In this document: piece by piece, positions 41,900 through 50,307 of the stretch
Layout of the letters: every line of letters starts with the position of its first letter
How positions within the stretch are numbered: the stretch's first letter is position 1
NCBI GenBank assembly: GCA_041916675.1
Contig: JAYRZB010000004.1
Location: 277,755-341,754 of the forward strand
DNA from: JAYRZB01 sp041916675
GTDB taxonomy: Bacteria; Pseudomonadota; Alphaproteobacteria; Rhizobiales; Devosiaceae
Length of the DNA stretch: 64,000 nucleotides
Direction: 5' to 3'
Notes under the pieces: generated by a model
Seen by the model: only the letters and a program-made list of their open reading frames with translations
What the model was told of the DNA's origin: nothing
The model's database searches: none
Translations under genes and position numbers: made by a program

Positions 41900-43873
41900 A
41901 TGATCAAGGTGACGTTCCCAGACGGTGCAGTTCGCGAATTTGCGCGTGGCACCACCGGGACTACCGTGGTCGAATCCATCTCCAAATCGCTGGCCAAAAA
42001 GACCGTTGCCATGCGCTGGAATGGCGAACTCTCCGATCTGTCCGATGCTCTCGAAGCCGATGGCAGCATCGCGTTCATCACGCGCGAAGATCCGGCAGCG
42101 CTCGAGATGATCCGCCACGACACCGCCCACGTGCTGGCCGAGGCGGTGCAGGAGCTGTGGCCGTCGACGCAGGTGACCATCGGCCCCGTCATCGAGAATG
42201 GCTTCTTTTACGATTTCAAGCCGGTTGAACCGCTGAGCGAGGAAGATTTCCCCGCCATTGAAAAGAAGATGGCCGAAATCATTGCCCGTGGTGCCGCCTT
42301 CACCAAGGAGGTCTGGTCGCGCGAGCAGGCCAAGGCTTACTTCGCGGCGCGCGGCGAGACGTTCAAGATAGAACTGGTCGATGCGATTCCGGCCGATCAA
42401 ACCCTGAAAATGTACAAGCAGGGGCAGTGGATCGATCTCTGCCGCGGTCCGCACATGCGCACCGTCAAGGATATCGGCAGCGCCTTCAAGCTCACCAAGG
42501 TGGCCGGAGCCTATTGGCGCGGCGACAGCAATAATCCCGTGCTTTCGCGCATCTATGGCACCGCCTTTGCCAACCAGGCTGATCTTGATGCCTACCTCAC
42601 CATGCTTGAGGAGGCCGAAAAGCGCGATCATCGCAAGATCGGGCAGGAGATGGACCTCTACCACTTCCAGCCCGAGGCGCAGGGTTCGGTGTTCTGGCAT
42701 CCGCGCGGCTATGTGCTCTACAACCAGATGGAAACCTACATCCGCCGCCGCCTCACCGCGTCCGGCTATGTTGAGGTCAAAACCCCGCAGTTGATGGCCG
42801 CCAAGTTCTGGGAGGCTTCTGGCCACTGGGGCAAGTACCGCGAAAACATGTTCGTGGTGCCCGATGAAGTGCCCGGCACCGAGGACGACGGCCCGATCCT
42901 GTCCGGCAAGGCCGAGTTCATGGCGCTCAAGCCCATGAACTGCCCCGCCCACGTGCAGATTTTTAATCAGGGCATCAAGTCCTATCGCGATCTGCCCATC
43001 CGCATGGCCGAATTCGGCTGCTGCCACCGCAACGAGGCCCATGGCGCGCTGCATGGGCTGATGCGCGTGCGCCAGATGACGCAGGACGACGCCCACATTT
43101 TCTGCCGCGAAGACCAGATCCAGTCCGAAACCGAGCATTTCGTCAAACTGCTCTACTCGGTCTATACCGACATGGGCTTTGACCAGATCACCATCAAGCT
43201 AGCCACCCGGCCGGAGAAATTCGGCGGCACCATCGAGCGCTGGGATGCGGCCGAAAAAGCCCTCGGCGATGCCCTGCGCGCCACTGGCTATGATTTCGAG
43301 ATTGCCGAGGGCGAAGGTGCCTTTTACGCCCCCAAGCTCGAATTCCACCTGCGCGATGCCATCGGTCGCTCCTGGCAGTGCGGCACCCTGCAGCTCGACT
43401 ATGTCCTGCCCGAGCGTCTTGAAGCCTCCTATGTGGCCGAAGATGGTTCGCGCCAGCGCCCGGTTATGCTGCACCGCGCGATCCTGGGTTCGCTCGAACG
43501 CTTTATCGGCATGATGATCGAAAACTATGCCGGCAAGATGCCGATGTGGCTGGCCCCGACCCAGGTCGTGGTCGCCACCATTGTTTCCGAGGCCGATGAT
43601 TATGCCGCAAAGCTCGTTGCCCAGCTGCGCGCCGCCGGGCTCCGCGCCGAGCTCGATACCCGCAACGAAAAGATCAACTACAAGGTGCGCGAACACTCGG
43701 TGGGCAAGACCCCGCTGATGTTCGTGGTCGGTCGCCGCGAGGCGGAGGAGGGCACCGTCTCCGTCCGCCGCCTCGGCAGCGAGGGCCAGTCCGTCATGCC
43801 GGCGATGGATGCCATCGTCGCATTGATGGCCGAAGCCACCCCGCCGGACCTCAAGGCCAAGTCGGCGGCCTGA
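41900..43873 (+). CDS. thrS: Threonine--tRNA ligase
   Basis: 657 residues charging tRNA-Thr. Layout: N-terminal TGS domain (1-60), an editing domain with HDTAH (His73/His77), and a class II catalytic core (QVTIG..., LHGLMRVRQMTQDDAHIF, MNCPAHVQIF with a zinc cysteine) and anticodon-binding C-terminal domain. The start is set at 41900, six bases after GGAG; ATGs at 41888 and 41894 are alternatives. Divergent from the ArsR unit. A strong terminator follows. Confidence 0.97.
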   Translation: MIKVTFPDGAVREFARGTTGTTVVESISKSLAKKTVAMRWNGELSDLSDALEADGSIAFITREDPAALEMIRHDTAHVLAEAVQELWPSTQVTIGPVIENGFFYDFKPVEPLSEEDFPAIEKKMAEIIARGAAFTKEVWSREQAKAYFAARGETFKIELVDAIPADQTLKMYKQGQWIDLCRGPHMRTVKDIGSAFKLTKVAGAYWRGDSNNPVLSRIYGTAFANQADLDAYLTMLEEAEKRDHRKIGQEMDLYHFQPEAQGSVFWHPRGYVLYNQMETYIRRRLTASGYVEVKTPQLMAAKFWEASGHWGKYRENMFVVPDEVPGTEDDGPILSGKAEFMALKPMNCPAHVQIFNQGIKSYRDLPIRMAEFGCCHRNEAHGALHGLMRVRQMTQDDAHIFCREDQIQSETEHFVKLLYSVYTDMGFDQITIKLATRPEKFGGTIERWDAAEKALGDALRATGYDFEIAEGEGAFYAPKLEFHLRDAIGRSWQCGTLQLDYVLPERLEASYVAEDGSRQRPVMLHRAILGSLERFIGMMIENYAGKMPMWLAPTQVVVATIVSEADDYAAKLVAQLRAAGLRAELDTRNEKINYKVREHSVGKTPLMFVVGRREAEEGTVSVRRLGSEGQSVMPAMDAIVALMAEATPPDLKAKSAA

Positions 43874-43882
43874 TCCGCCGTC

Positions 43883-43910
43883 GGGCCGCGCCACCCGCGC
43901 GGCCCTTTTT
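43883..43910 (+). terminator. Rho-independent terminator of thrS
   Basis: GGGCCGCGC and GCGCGGCCC form a perfect 9-bp stem with a 5-nt loop, 9 bp after the thrS stop, followed by TTTTT. Confidence 0.85.
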
Positions 43911-43963
43911 CACGCGCCCTGTTCCGGTCGGCGCCCTCCAGCATTGCCCACACGGAGCCTGTC

Positions 43964-44179
43964 ATGGTCCGCCCGTCCAATCGCGAACTCAAGGTTCTCT
44001 CCCATCTCGGGGCCGATGCGGTGCTAGGTCCCGATGATTTCAAGGACGTCGGCGAAAAAGTGTTTGCCGGTCTGGTCAAGAAGGGCTGGATCGAACCGGT
44101 GAGCGGTGGCTTCCGCAACACCGAAAAGGGTAAGCGCATCCACGATCAGGAATTGCTTGCCGGACGCTGGAAACGCTAA
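43964..44179 (+). CDS. Small hypothetical protein, winged-helix-like
   Basis: 71 basic residues: SNRELKVLSHLGADAVLGPDDFKDVGEKVFAGLVKKGWIEPV, with a helix-turn-helix-wing look and no domain I can name. A single short gene between thrS and the TRAP unit. Ribosome site CACGGAGCC precedes the ATG by 8 bases. A DNA-binding role is inferred only. Confidence 0.6.
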   Translation: MVRPSNRELKVLSHLGADAVLGPDDFKDVGEKVFAGLVKKGWIEPVSGGFRNTEKGKRIHDQELLAGRWKR

Positions 44180-44334
44180 GCGTGCGCCGTGCCGGGCCTT
44201 ACAGGCATTTTCGAAAAGCCTGCGTGCGGCATTTGCACTGGTGAATGACTGGACTCGGTTGTATGCAAATTGTGCCAGACATGTAACTGTTGGTCATATT
44301 GCCGAAACGGGCGAGCAGGACCGGGGAGGGACTT

Positions 44335-44940
44335 GTGAAGCTTGCGATACTGATAACGCGCGTCATCGACGAAGTGAGCCGACGCATCAGCTTTATTGCT
44401 ATCTATCTTGTACTTTTTGCCGCGCTGGTCAGCGCATTCAACGCCATCTTCAGATACTCAACCAGCAACATGCTCTGGTTCGAGCGCGAGTTCGGTGGTG
44501 GCTTCTTTGCCGGGCTGCTGTCGCTTTATTCCAACAATTCCAATACGTTGTCGGAAATGCAGTGGTACATGTTCGCCGGCATCGTCATGCTGGGCGGGGC
44601 GTTCACGCTCAAAGTTAACGAGCATGTGCGTGTTGATGTGCTTTATGGCTCGCGCAGCGAACGGTATCGCGCCTGGGTGGACCTGCTGGGTGGCATCTTC
44701 TTCCTGCTGCCCCTGTGCGCCATCATGATTTATTTCACCTGGCCGTGGGCCTGGCTTTCGGTGGTCACCAACGAAGGTTCACTCAATGCGGGCGGGTTGC
44801 CGCGATGGCCGGTAAAGCTGCTTGTTCCGATTGGTTTCGGCCTCGTTGGCCTGCAAGGCGTTTCCGAAATCATCAAGGCTTATCTCGCACTCGCCAAGGG
44901 TGTGCAGCGCGAGTATTCTTATGAGAAGCCGGTGCAATGA
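44335..44940 (+). CDS. TRAP transporter small permease (DctQ type)
   Basis: 201 residues, four helices; SNNSNTLSEMQWYMFAGIVMLGGAFTLKVNEHVRVDVLYG is the DctQ signature. GTG start at 44335 after GGGGAGGG was preferred to the upstream ATG, which lies in a non-coding-looking stretch. Forms the membrane complex with the adjacent large permease; ATGA overlap with it. Confidence 0.88.
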   Translation: MKLAILITRVIDEVSRRISFIAIYLVLFAALVSAFNAIFRYSTSNMLWFEREFGGGFFAGLLSLYSNNSNTLSEMQWYMFAGIVMLGGAFTLKVNEHVRVDVLYGSRSERYRAWVDLLGGIFFLLPLCAIMIYFTWPWAWLSVVTNEGSLNAGGLPRWPVKLLVPIGFGLVGLQGVSEIIKAYLALAKGVQREYSYEKPVQ

Positions 44941-46376
44941 TTGATCTTGTAAAAGACCACATGGGCCCGCTGATGTTCGGCGGCCTCATCATTTTCATGC
45001 TGATTGGCTATCCGGCGGCGTTTTCTCTGGCAGCGGTTGGGTTGTTCTTTGGCTTTGCCGCCATCGAGCTGGGGCTGATCGATCCCAGTTTCATGGGCAA
45101 TCTCACCTACCAGCTGTTCTCGGTGCTTTCCAACGAGCTGTTGCTGGCCATTCCATTCTTCACCTTCATGGGCCTGATCCTCGAACGCTCCGGGTTGGCC
45201 GAAGACCTGCTTGAGGGCTTTGGGCAATTGTTTGGCGGTGTGCGTGGCGGTCTGTCCTATGCCGTCATCTTGGTCGGGGCGGTCATGGGTGCCATCACCG
45301 GCACCGTTGCGGCGTCGGTGATTGCCATGGGCCTGATCTCGCTGCCTGTCATGACCCGGTATGGCTACAACGTCCGCCACGCCACAGGCGTTATCGCTGC
45401 ATCCGGCACCATCGCCCAGCTCATTCCTCCGTCGCTGGTGCTGATTGTGCTGTCCGATCAGCTGCAACGCTCGGCGGGGCAGATGTATATCGGTGCCACC
45501 GGTGCCAGCATCGTCCAGGTCCTGCTGTTCATGGGCTGGGTCTTCCTTCTGTCACTGTTCAAACCCAACCATGTGCCTGCCTTGCCGCCCGAAGCGCGGA
45601 CGCTCCATGGCTGGGCGCTTTGGAAAACGGTGCTTCGCGGCACCGTGCCGTCGATGGCGCTGATCTTCATCGTTTTGGGGACTATTTTCCTCGGTCTGGT
45701 CACGCCCACCGAGGCTGGGGCCATGGGTGTGGTGGGCGCGCTCTTGCTCGCCGCGGTCAATCGCCGCCTGACCTGGAAGGTCACCTTCCAGAGCATGGAA
45801 CGCACCATGCGGCTCACCGCCATGGTGGTTTTCATTCTGCTGGGCGCGCGCGTGTTCTCGCTGGTGTTCCAGGGCGTGGGCGGCGGTCACTGGATCGAAA
45901 GCCTGCTGACCTCGCTCCCGGGCGGGGTGATTGGCTTCCTGATCTTTGTGAACATCTTCATCTTCATTGCCGCCTTCTTTCTCGATTTTTTCGAGATCGC
46001 CTTCATCATCATCCCGCTGGTTGCGCCGGCGGCCGAGGCGCTTGGCATCGATCTGATCTGGTTTGGCGTCATGATCTGCGCCAACATGCAGACCTCGTTC
46101 ATGCATCCGCCTTTCGGCTTTGCGCTGTTCTACCTGCGTGGCGTGGCGCCCAGATCGATCAAGACCAGCGACATCTATTGGGGGGCTCTTCCCTGGCTGG
46201 CCTTACAGATCATCATGGTCGGCCTGTTGATCGCCTTCCCGCAATTGGTGACCAATTTCCTCGCCAAGGAAAAGGTGGTGGATCTCAATACCATCGAGAT
46301 CGTCATCCCGCAGGGGGGGACGGACCTCGGGGCGCCTCCCGCCTTCGATATGAGCGCTCCGCCCTCGTTCAACTAG
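44937..46376 (+). CDS. TRAP transporter large permease (DctM type)
   Basis: 479 residues, about 12 helices. AVGLFFGFAAIELG, PFFTFMGLILERSGLAEDLLEG and GTVAASVIAMGLISLPVM are DctM blocks; IIPLVAPAAEALGIDLIWFGVMICANMQTSFMHPPFGFALFYLRG closes the substrate path. It catalyses Na+-driven uptake of organic acids. The substrate is not evident. Translationally coupled to the small permease. Confidence 0.92.
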   Translation: MIDLVKDHMGPLMFGGLIIFMLIGYPAAFSLAAVGLFFGFAAIELGLIDPSFMGNLTYQLFSVLSNELLLAIPFFTFMGLILERSGLAEDLLEGFGQLFGGVRGGLSYAVILVGAVMGAITGTVAASVIAMGLISLPVMTRYGYNVRHATGVIAASGTIAQLIPPSLVLIVLSDQLQRSAGQMYIGATGASIVQVLLFMGWVFLLSLFKPNHVPALPPEARTLHGWALWKTVLRGTVPSMALIFIVLGTIFLGLVTPTEAGAMGVVGALLLAAVNRRLTWKVTFQSMERTMRLTAMVVFILLGARVFSLVFQGVGGGHWIESLLTSLPGGVIGFLIFVNIFIFIAAFFLDFFEIAFIIIPLVAPAAEALGIDLIWFGVMICANMQTSFMHPPFGFALFYLRGVAPRSIKTSDIYWGALPWLALQIIMVGLLIAFPQLVTNFLAKEKVVDLNTIEIVIPQGGTDLGAPPAFDMSAPPSFN

Positions 46377-46383
46377 CCAAACA

Positions 46384-46412
46384 AAAACCCCGGGGCATGA
46401 CCCCGGGGTTTT
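46384..46412. terminator. Bidirectional terminator between the TRAP genes
   Basis: AAAACCCCGGGG and CCCCGGGGTTTT form a perfect 12-bp stem with a 5-nt loop. It stands 7 bp after the large-permease stop and 21 bp beyond the stop of the converging binding-protein gene, with A/T flanks on both sides. Confidence 0.85.
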
Positions 46413-46433
46413 CGATTCTGCGTCGCTGAACTT

Positions 46434-47540
46434 TCAGAGCTTGCCAGCGCGCTGCTGGGTCATCATGAAAGTGTCGTAATTGTATTCGGCAACCTGGGCC
46501 CACAGGTAGTGGTCCTTGCGGAACGCCTTGATCGAGTCCCAGACCTTCTTGAACATCGGATTGGCCGCTTCCATCTCGGCATAGACCTCGTTGGAAGCGT
46601 CAAAGCAGGCCGACAGGATTTCCTGGCTGAACGGACGCAGCTGCGCACCATCGGCCACCAGCTTCTTGATGGCTGTTGGGTTCAGGTAGTCGTATTTCTG
46701 CAGCATGTTGGCGTCGGCCGCCTGCGATGCGGTGTGCAGCAGGGCCTTGTAGTTTGCCGGCAGCTCTTCGTACTTGGCCTTGTTGAACATGAAGTGCACC
46801 GTCGGGCCACCTTCCCACCAACCAGGATAGTAGTAGTATGGCGCAACCTTCTGGAACCCGAGCTTTTCGTCATCGTAGGGACCAACCCATTCGGCCGCGT
46901 CGATCGTGCCCTTTTCCAGCGCCTGGTAGATTTCGCCGCCCGGCAGCTGTTGCGGGATGACGCCGAGCTTGGTTAGGATCGAGCCAGCAAAGCCGCCGAC
47001 GCGCATCTTGAGGCCTTCGAGATCGGCCACGGTGTTGATTTCCTTGCGGAACCAGCCACCCATCTGCACGCCGGTATTGCCGCCGGGCAGGGCATAAATG
47101 TTCTGCGTGGCATAGAATTCATTGGCCAGGTCAATGCCGCCGCCATGGTAGTGCCAGGCGTTGATGCCACGGGCGTTCAACGAGAACGGCACCGCCGCGA
47201 ACAGGGCCCAGGTCGGGTCCTTGCCCCAGAAATAGTACGACACTGTGTGGCAGGCTTCCACCGTGCCCGCGGTCACCGCGTCAGCAGCCTGCAGGGCCGG
47301 CACCAGCTCACCGGCAGCGAATACGTCGATGGTGAAGTTGCCGTCCGTGGCTTCGGACAGGTACTTGGACAACGTTTCGGCGCCCCCATAGATGGTGTCG
47401 AGGCCCTTGGGGAACGACGAGGTCAGGCGCCAGGTGACCTTGGGGTTGGATTGCGCAATGGCCGGTGCGACCAGTGTCGCGGCAGCTGCGGCGCCAACGC
47501 CTGCGGCGCTGGCCTTGGTGAAAAACGAACGACGGTCCAC
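46434..47540 (-). CDS. TRAP transporter substrate-binding protein (DctP type), Tat signal
   Basis: 368 residues. The N-terminus DRRSFFTKASAAGVGAAAAA carries a twin-arginine motif (Arg-Arg-x-Phe-Phe), so the protein is probably exported folded. The mature part (WRLTSSFPKGLDTIYGGAE, WFRKEINTVADLEGLKMRV and AEWVGPYDDEKLGF) is a DctP-family fold, nearest to the group that binds 2-oxo acids or similar; ligand unproven. GTG start at 47540 with GGAGGG. It runs opposite to the permease genes. Confidence 0.9.
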   Translation of the reverse strand: MDRRSFFTKASAAGVGAAAAATLVAPAIAQSNPKVTWRLTSSFPKGLDTIYGGAETLSKYLSEATDGNFTIDVFAAGELVPALQAADAVTAGTVEACHTVSYYFWGKDPTWALFAAVPFSLNARGINAWHYHGGGIDLANEFYATQNIYALPGGNTGVQMGGWFRKEINTVADLEGLKMRVGGFAGSILTKLGVIPQQLPGGEIYQALEKGTIDAAEWVGPYDDEKLGFQKVAPYYYYPGWWEGGPTVHFMFNKAKYEELPANYKALLHTASQAADANMLQKYDYLNPTAIKKLVADGAQLRPFSQEILSACFDASNEVYAEMEAANPMFKKVWDSIKAFRKDHYLWAQVAEYNYDTFMMTQQRAGKL

Positions 47541-47554
47541 AATACCCTCCTTGG

Positions 47555-47568
47555 ATGTTTTCAAACAT
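47555..47568. promoter_or_regulatory. Inverted repeat upstream of the binding-protein gene
   Basis: ATGTTT-TC-AAACAT, a perfect 6-bp inverted repeat with 2-bp spacer, 14 bp upstream of the GTG start and just before the ribosome site on the minus strand. It may be an operator or a hairpin near the ribosome site. Confidence 0.3.
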
Positions 47569-47663
47569 TTCGCCGGCATTTGAAATGCTGCGGGTCCTCC
47601 CCGGCCGGCATCAATTCGACAATACACTGAAGGGGGTAGCTGTCCAGATGAAGGCTGCGGCCT

Positions 47664-48602
47664 TCAGTAAACCGTGGTCAGCACTTCGATGGCCTGGGGT
47701 TGTCCGGCCTTCACCTCAAACTGGCGGTTGAAAACGTCTTCGCCGCGCTTGGCCAGCACCAGATATTCGCCTTCGCCCAATACCGTTGCCGGAAACGCGC
47801 CGATCTCGGCGAAAACCGTGGCACCATCGGCGGTTTTGACGGTCCAGTCGACGTCGGCAATCGCTTCGCCGCCCGGCGTCGACACCAGCTTGAACGAGAC
47901 CTGCGATGCCTTGTGATAAAGCGTCGCATCGGTCAATTGGCCCGGCTCCACCCGCAGGTCGGCGCGCACCACGGCGTTCACCGAACCGAAGTGGGAAACG
48001 ACGTGATAGGTGCCCGCATTGAGCGTCATGATATCATTGGCGCTGATGCCCTCTGCCACCAGCGTGCGTTCGCTGCCTGTTGCGCCATCAGAAAAAATGT
48101 CAAAGCGCAGCAGGTTGATCGGGATCGGTATATCCCCGGCAATCGAGGCGTTCAGGCGCAGCGCCCCGGCGTCGAGGATGATCGCCTTTTCCGCCCCGGT
48201 TTCCGACACCACCAGCGTGTCGCTGGCCTGCGCCCGGCCATAGGCGACGTGCACCACGTATTCACCCGGCGTCAGGCTCAATCGGGCCGTGGCGTCTTCG
48301 GATTTGGCGACCATGGCCAACTGGCCGGTCAGGTCGGTTTTGGTGTTGAACACCCGCCACACCAGCCCATCGGGAATCGCTGATCCACCTTCGGTGATCT
48401 GCGCCGACAGCGTCACCGGCTGCGGGGGCAGGGCGATGGCGGTCACCGCCTCGGCAGCCGTATCGGGGGTTTCGGGCTCAGGGGCGGGCTCAACGACGGG
48501 TGCGGTCCGGTCGGGGCGCGGCCGTGGCATGGGCGGCATGTCCTGGGCAAAAGTCGGCGCCATCATGGCGAAGATGCAGGCCAGAATGATGCCGAAACGC
48601 AT
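47664..48602 (-). CDS. Hypothetical secreted protein with three beta-sandwich repeats
   Basis: 312 residues with a signal peptide (MRFGIILACIFAMMAPTFAQ), a Pro/Glu-rich linker (residues 22-55), then three similar beta-sandwich units of about 80 residues each. Each has a GEY(V/L)V or GTYHVVS stretch (LTPGEYVVHVAYG; LNAGTYHVVSHFG; LGEGEYLVLAKRG), like carboxypeptidase-regulatory or transthyretin-like domains. Function unknown, probably a periplasmic structural protein. Confidence 0.72.
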   Translation of the reverse strand: MRFGIILACIFAMMAPTFAQDMPPMPRPRPDRTAPVVEPAPEPETPDTAAEAVTAIALPPQPVTLSAQITEGGSAIPDGLVWRVFNTKTDLTGQLAMVAKSEDATARLSLTPGEYVVHVAYGRAQASDTLVVSETGAEKAIILDAGALRLNASIAGDIPIPINLLRFDIFSDGATGSERTLVAEGISANDIMTLNAGTYHVVSHFGSVNAVVRADLRVEPGQLTDATLYHKASQVSFKLVSTPGGEAIADVDWTVKTADGATVFAEIGAFPATVLGEGEYLVLAKRGEDVFNRQFEVKAGQPQAIEVLTTVY

Positions 48603-48744
48603 GCGTTACCCCAATGAATGCGGCAGCATAGGCCCACGCCGCTTCAGATCAATCACAAGTTAGGCACGCCTACTCTTGGATTGGGGAAAAGCTGTGTCAT
48701 AAGGGGGGCTGCCTCGCAAGAGACTGAACCAGAGGACTGCACCC

Positions 48745-49332
48745 ATGCCTGCCAATCCCGCCCTGCGCGACTATCTTCTGACCCGCCGTTCCGTCGGTCT
48801 TGCCTTCCTGCAGGAGCCGGGGCCGGATGAGGCGACCCTGGCGCAGATGCTCACCATCGCCACCCGCGTGCCCGACCATGGCAAGCTTGCCCCATGGCGG
48901 CTGATTCTGATTGCCGGCGAGGATCGCGAAACCATCGGCAACCGCCTCGCCGAGATCGCCCTGGCTAACAATCCGGCCCTGGACAGCGCCAGCCTTGAGG
49001 CCGAGCGCCGCCAGTTCCTGCCGGCCCCGCTCACCATCGGCGTGCTCTCAACCGCGGCCCCGCATGTGAAGATCCCGGAATTTGAGCAGCTTCTGTCCGC
49101 CGCCAACGTCTGCTTCAACCTCGTGCATGCCGCCTATGCCTTCGGGTTTGCCGCGCAGTGGGTCACCCGTTGGTACAGCTACGATTCCGCCGCCGCCCGC
49201 ATGCTGGGGGCTCGCGATGGCGAACGTTTCGTCGGCTTCGTTCATATCGGCACACCCACTGCGGTCATCGAAGACCGGCCGCGACCCGACCTTGCCAGCG
49301 TTGTCAGCCGCTGGCAGCCCGAACAGGGTTAA
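48745..49332 (+). CDS. Nitroreductase family protein
   Basis: 195 residues of the NfsB/YdjA-like flavin fold: LLTRRSVGLAFLQEPGPDEATLAQML, ATRVPDHGKLAPWRL and the final RPRPDLASVVSRW. FMN-dependent NAD(P)H reductase of small aromatic or nitro compounds; the physiological substrate is unknown. Single gene, divergent from the secreted repeat protein. Confidence 0.87.
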   Translation: MPANPALRDYLLTRRSVGLAFLQEPGPDEATLAQMLTIATRVPDHGKLAPWRLILIAGEDRETIGNRLAEIALANNPALDSASLEAERRQFLPAPLTIGVLSTAAPHVKIPEFEQLLSAANVCFNLVHAAYAFGFAAQWVTRWYSYDSAAARMLGARDGERFVGFVHIGTPTAVIEDRPRPDLASVVSRWQPEQG

Positions 49333-49392
49333 CGCGCCGTTAACCGGAGTTGCGTAAGTCTTAACGCAGCGATTGCGAAAGCGTTGAGTCTG

Positions 49393-50217
49393 ATGGGCGT
49401 CCAGCCGATATCGGTGCCACAAAGCCTTGCCTACGTTCTGAACTCTGCCGGGCAGAAGAACGGGGTCGATTTTGATTATCTGCTGCAAACCGCCATGCGC
49501 GAATCAAGCCTCAATCCCAAGGCCAAGGCGCAGACGTCTTCGGCCACCGGCCTGTTCCAGTTCATCGAAAGCACCTGGCTGCAGGTCATGAAGTCCGATG
49601 GCCCCCGCCTCGGCTATCAGGCCTATGCCGATGCCATCCAGATGGATGGGGAAGGGGACTACTTCATCAAGGACGCAAAGATCCGGCAGGAAGTGCTTGC
49701 TTTGCGTGAGGATCCGCAGATTGCGGCCGATCTTGCCGCCGCCTTCACCAAGAACAATGGCGACTATCTTCGCGAGCGGTTTGGCCGCACACCGAGCCCG
49801 GGCGAGCTCTACATCGCCCACTTCCTCGGCGCCAAGGGTGCGGAAAAGATGTTCGTGGCCGGGTTGAGCGATCCCGATCAGGTCGCGGCAAAACTCTTTC
49901 CCAAGCAGGCCAAGGCCAACCCGTCGATTTTTTATGCCGATGGCAGCGCCCGCACCATCAAGCAGGTCTATCGGGCGCTGGTGGCCAAGCACGAAGCGCC
50001 CACCGGGGTCGATCCCAAATTCGCTGCCCAGCAATATGCCGCTGCCGGTGTGCCCGCCATCCCGCAGGAGGTTATTCCCTCGCGCTTTGGCCCGCAGGAC
50101 ATGAGTTTTACCGGCCTTTTCACCACCGAAGAGATCATTGCGCCGCGCACATTGCTCACCGAGCCCGAAGCGCCTGAGGCGGGTGGGGCCTTCTTCACCC
50201 AGCTTTATGCCCGCTGA
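49393..50217 (+). CDS. Lytic transglycosylase domain protein without signal peptide
   Basis: About 274 residues with an SLT-type fold: catalytic Glu37 in AMRESSLNPKAKAQ, then SSATGLFQFIESTWLQ and a C-terminal ERFGRTPSPGELYIAHFLGA block. No Sec signal or N-terminal helix is visible, so export must use another route or the protein acts inside a secretion machine. A TTG nine bases earlier could be the start. Followed 90 bp on by the DUF2336 gene. Confidence 0.82.
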   Translation: MGVQPISVPQSLAYVLNSAGQKNGVDFDYLLQTAMRESSLNPKAKAQTSSATGLFQFIESTWLQVMKSDGPRLGYQAYADAIQMDGEGDYFIKDAKIRQEVLALREDPQIAADLAAAFTKNNGDYLRERFGRTPSPGELYIAHFLGAKGAEKMFVAGLSDPDQVAAKLFPKQAKANPSIFYADGSARTIKQVYRALVAKHEAPTGVDPKFAAQQYAAAGVPAIPQEVIPSRFGPQDMSFTGLFTTEEIIAPRTLLTEPEAPEAGGAFFTQLYAR

Positions 50218-50307
50218 TATGGTCAATGATCTGCCAACAATCGTGGTGAACCGTTCCTTAAGCGTTGCTGGCTAAGGTGCTCTCTGGCGGTTGAGCCGGA
50301 GAGTAAG

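Noticed and set aside
41834..43138. A 434-codon minus-strand frame inside thrS
   Set aside because: Antisense to thrS and without ribosome site or motifs.
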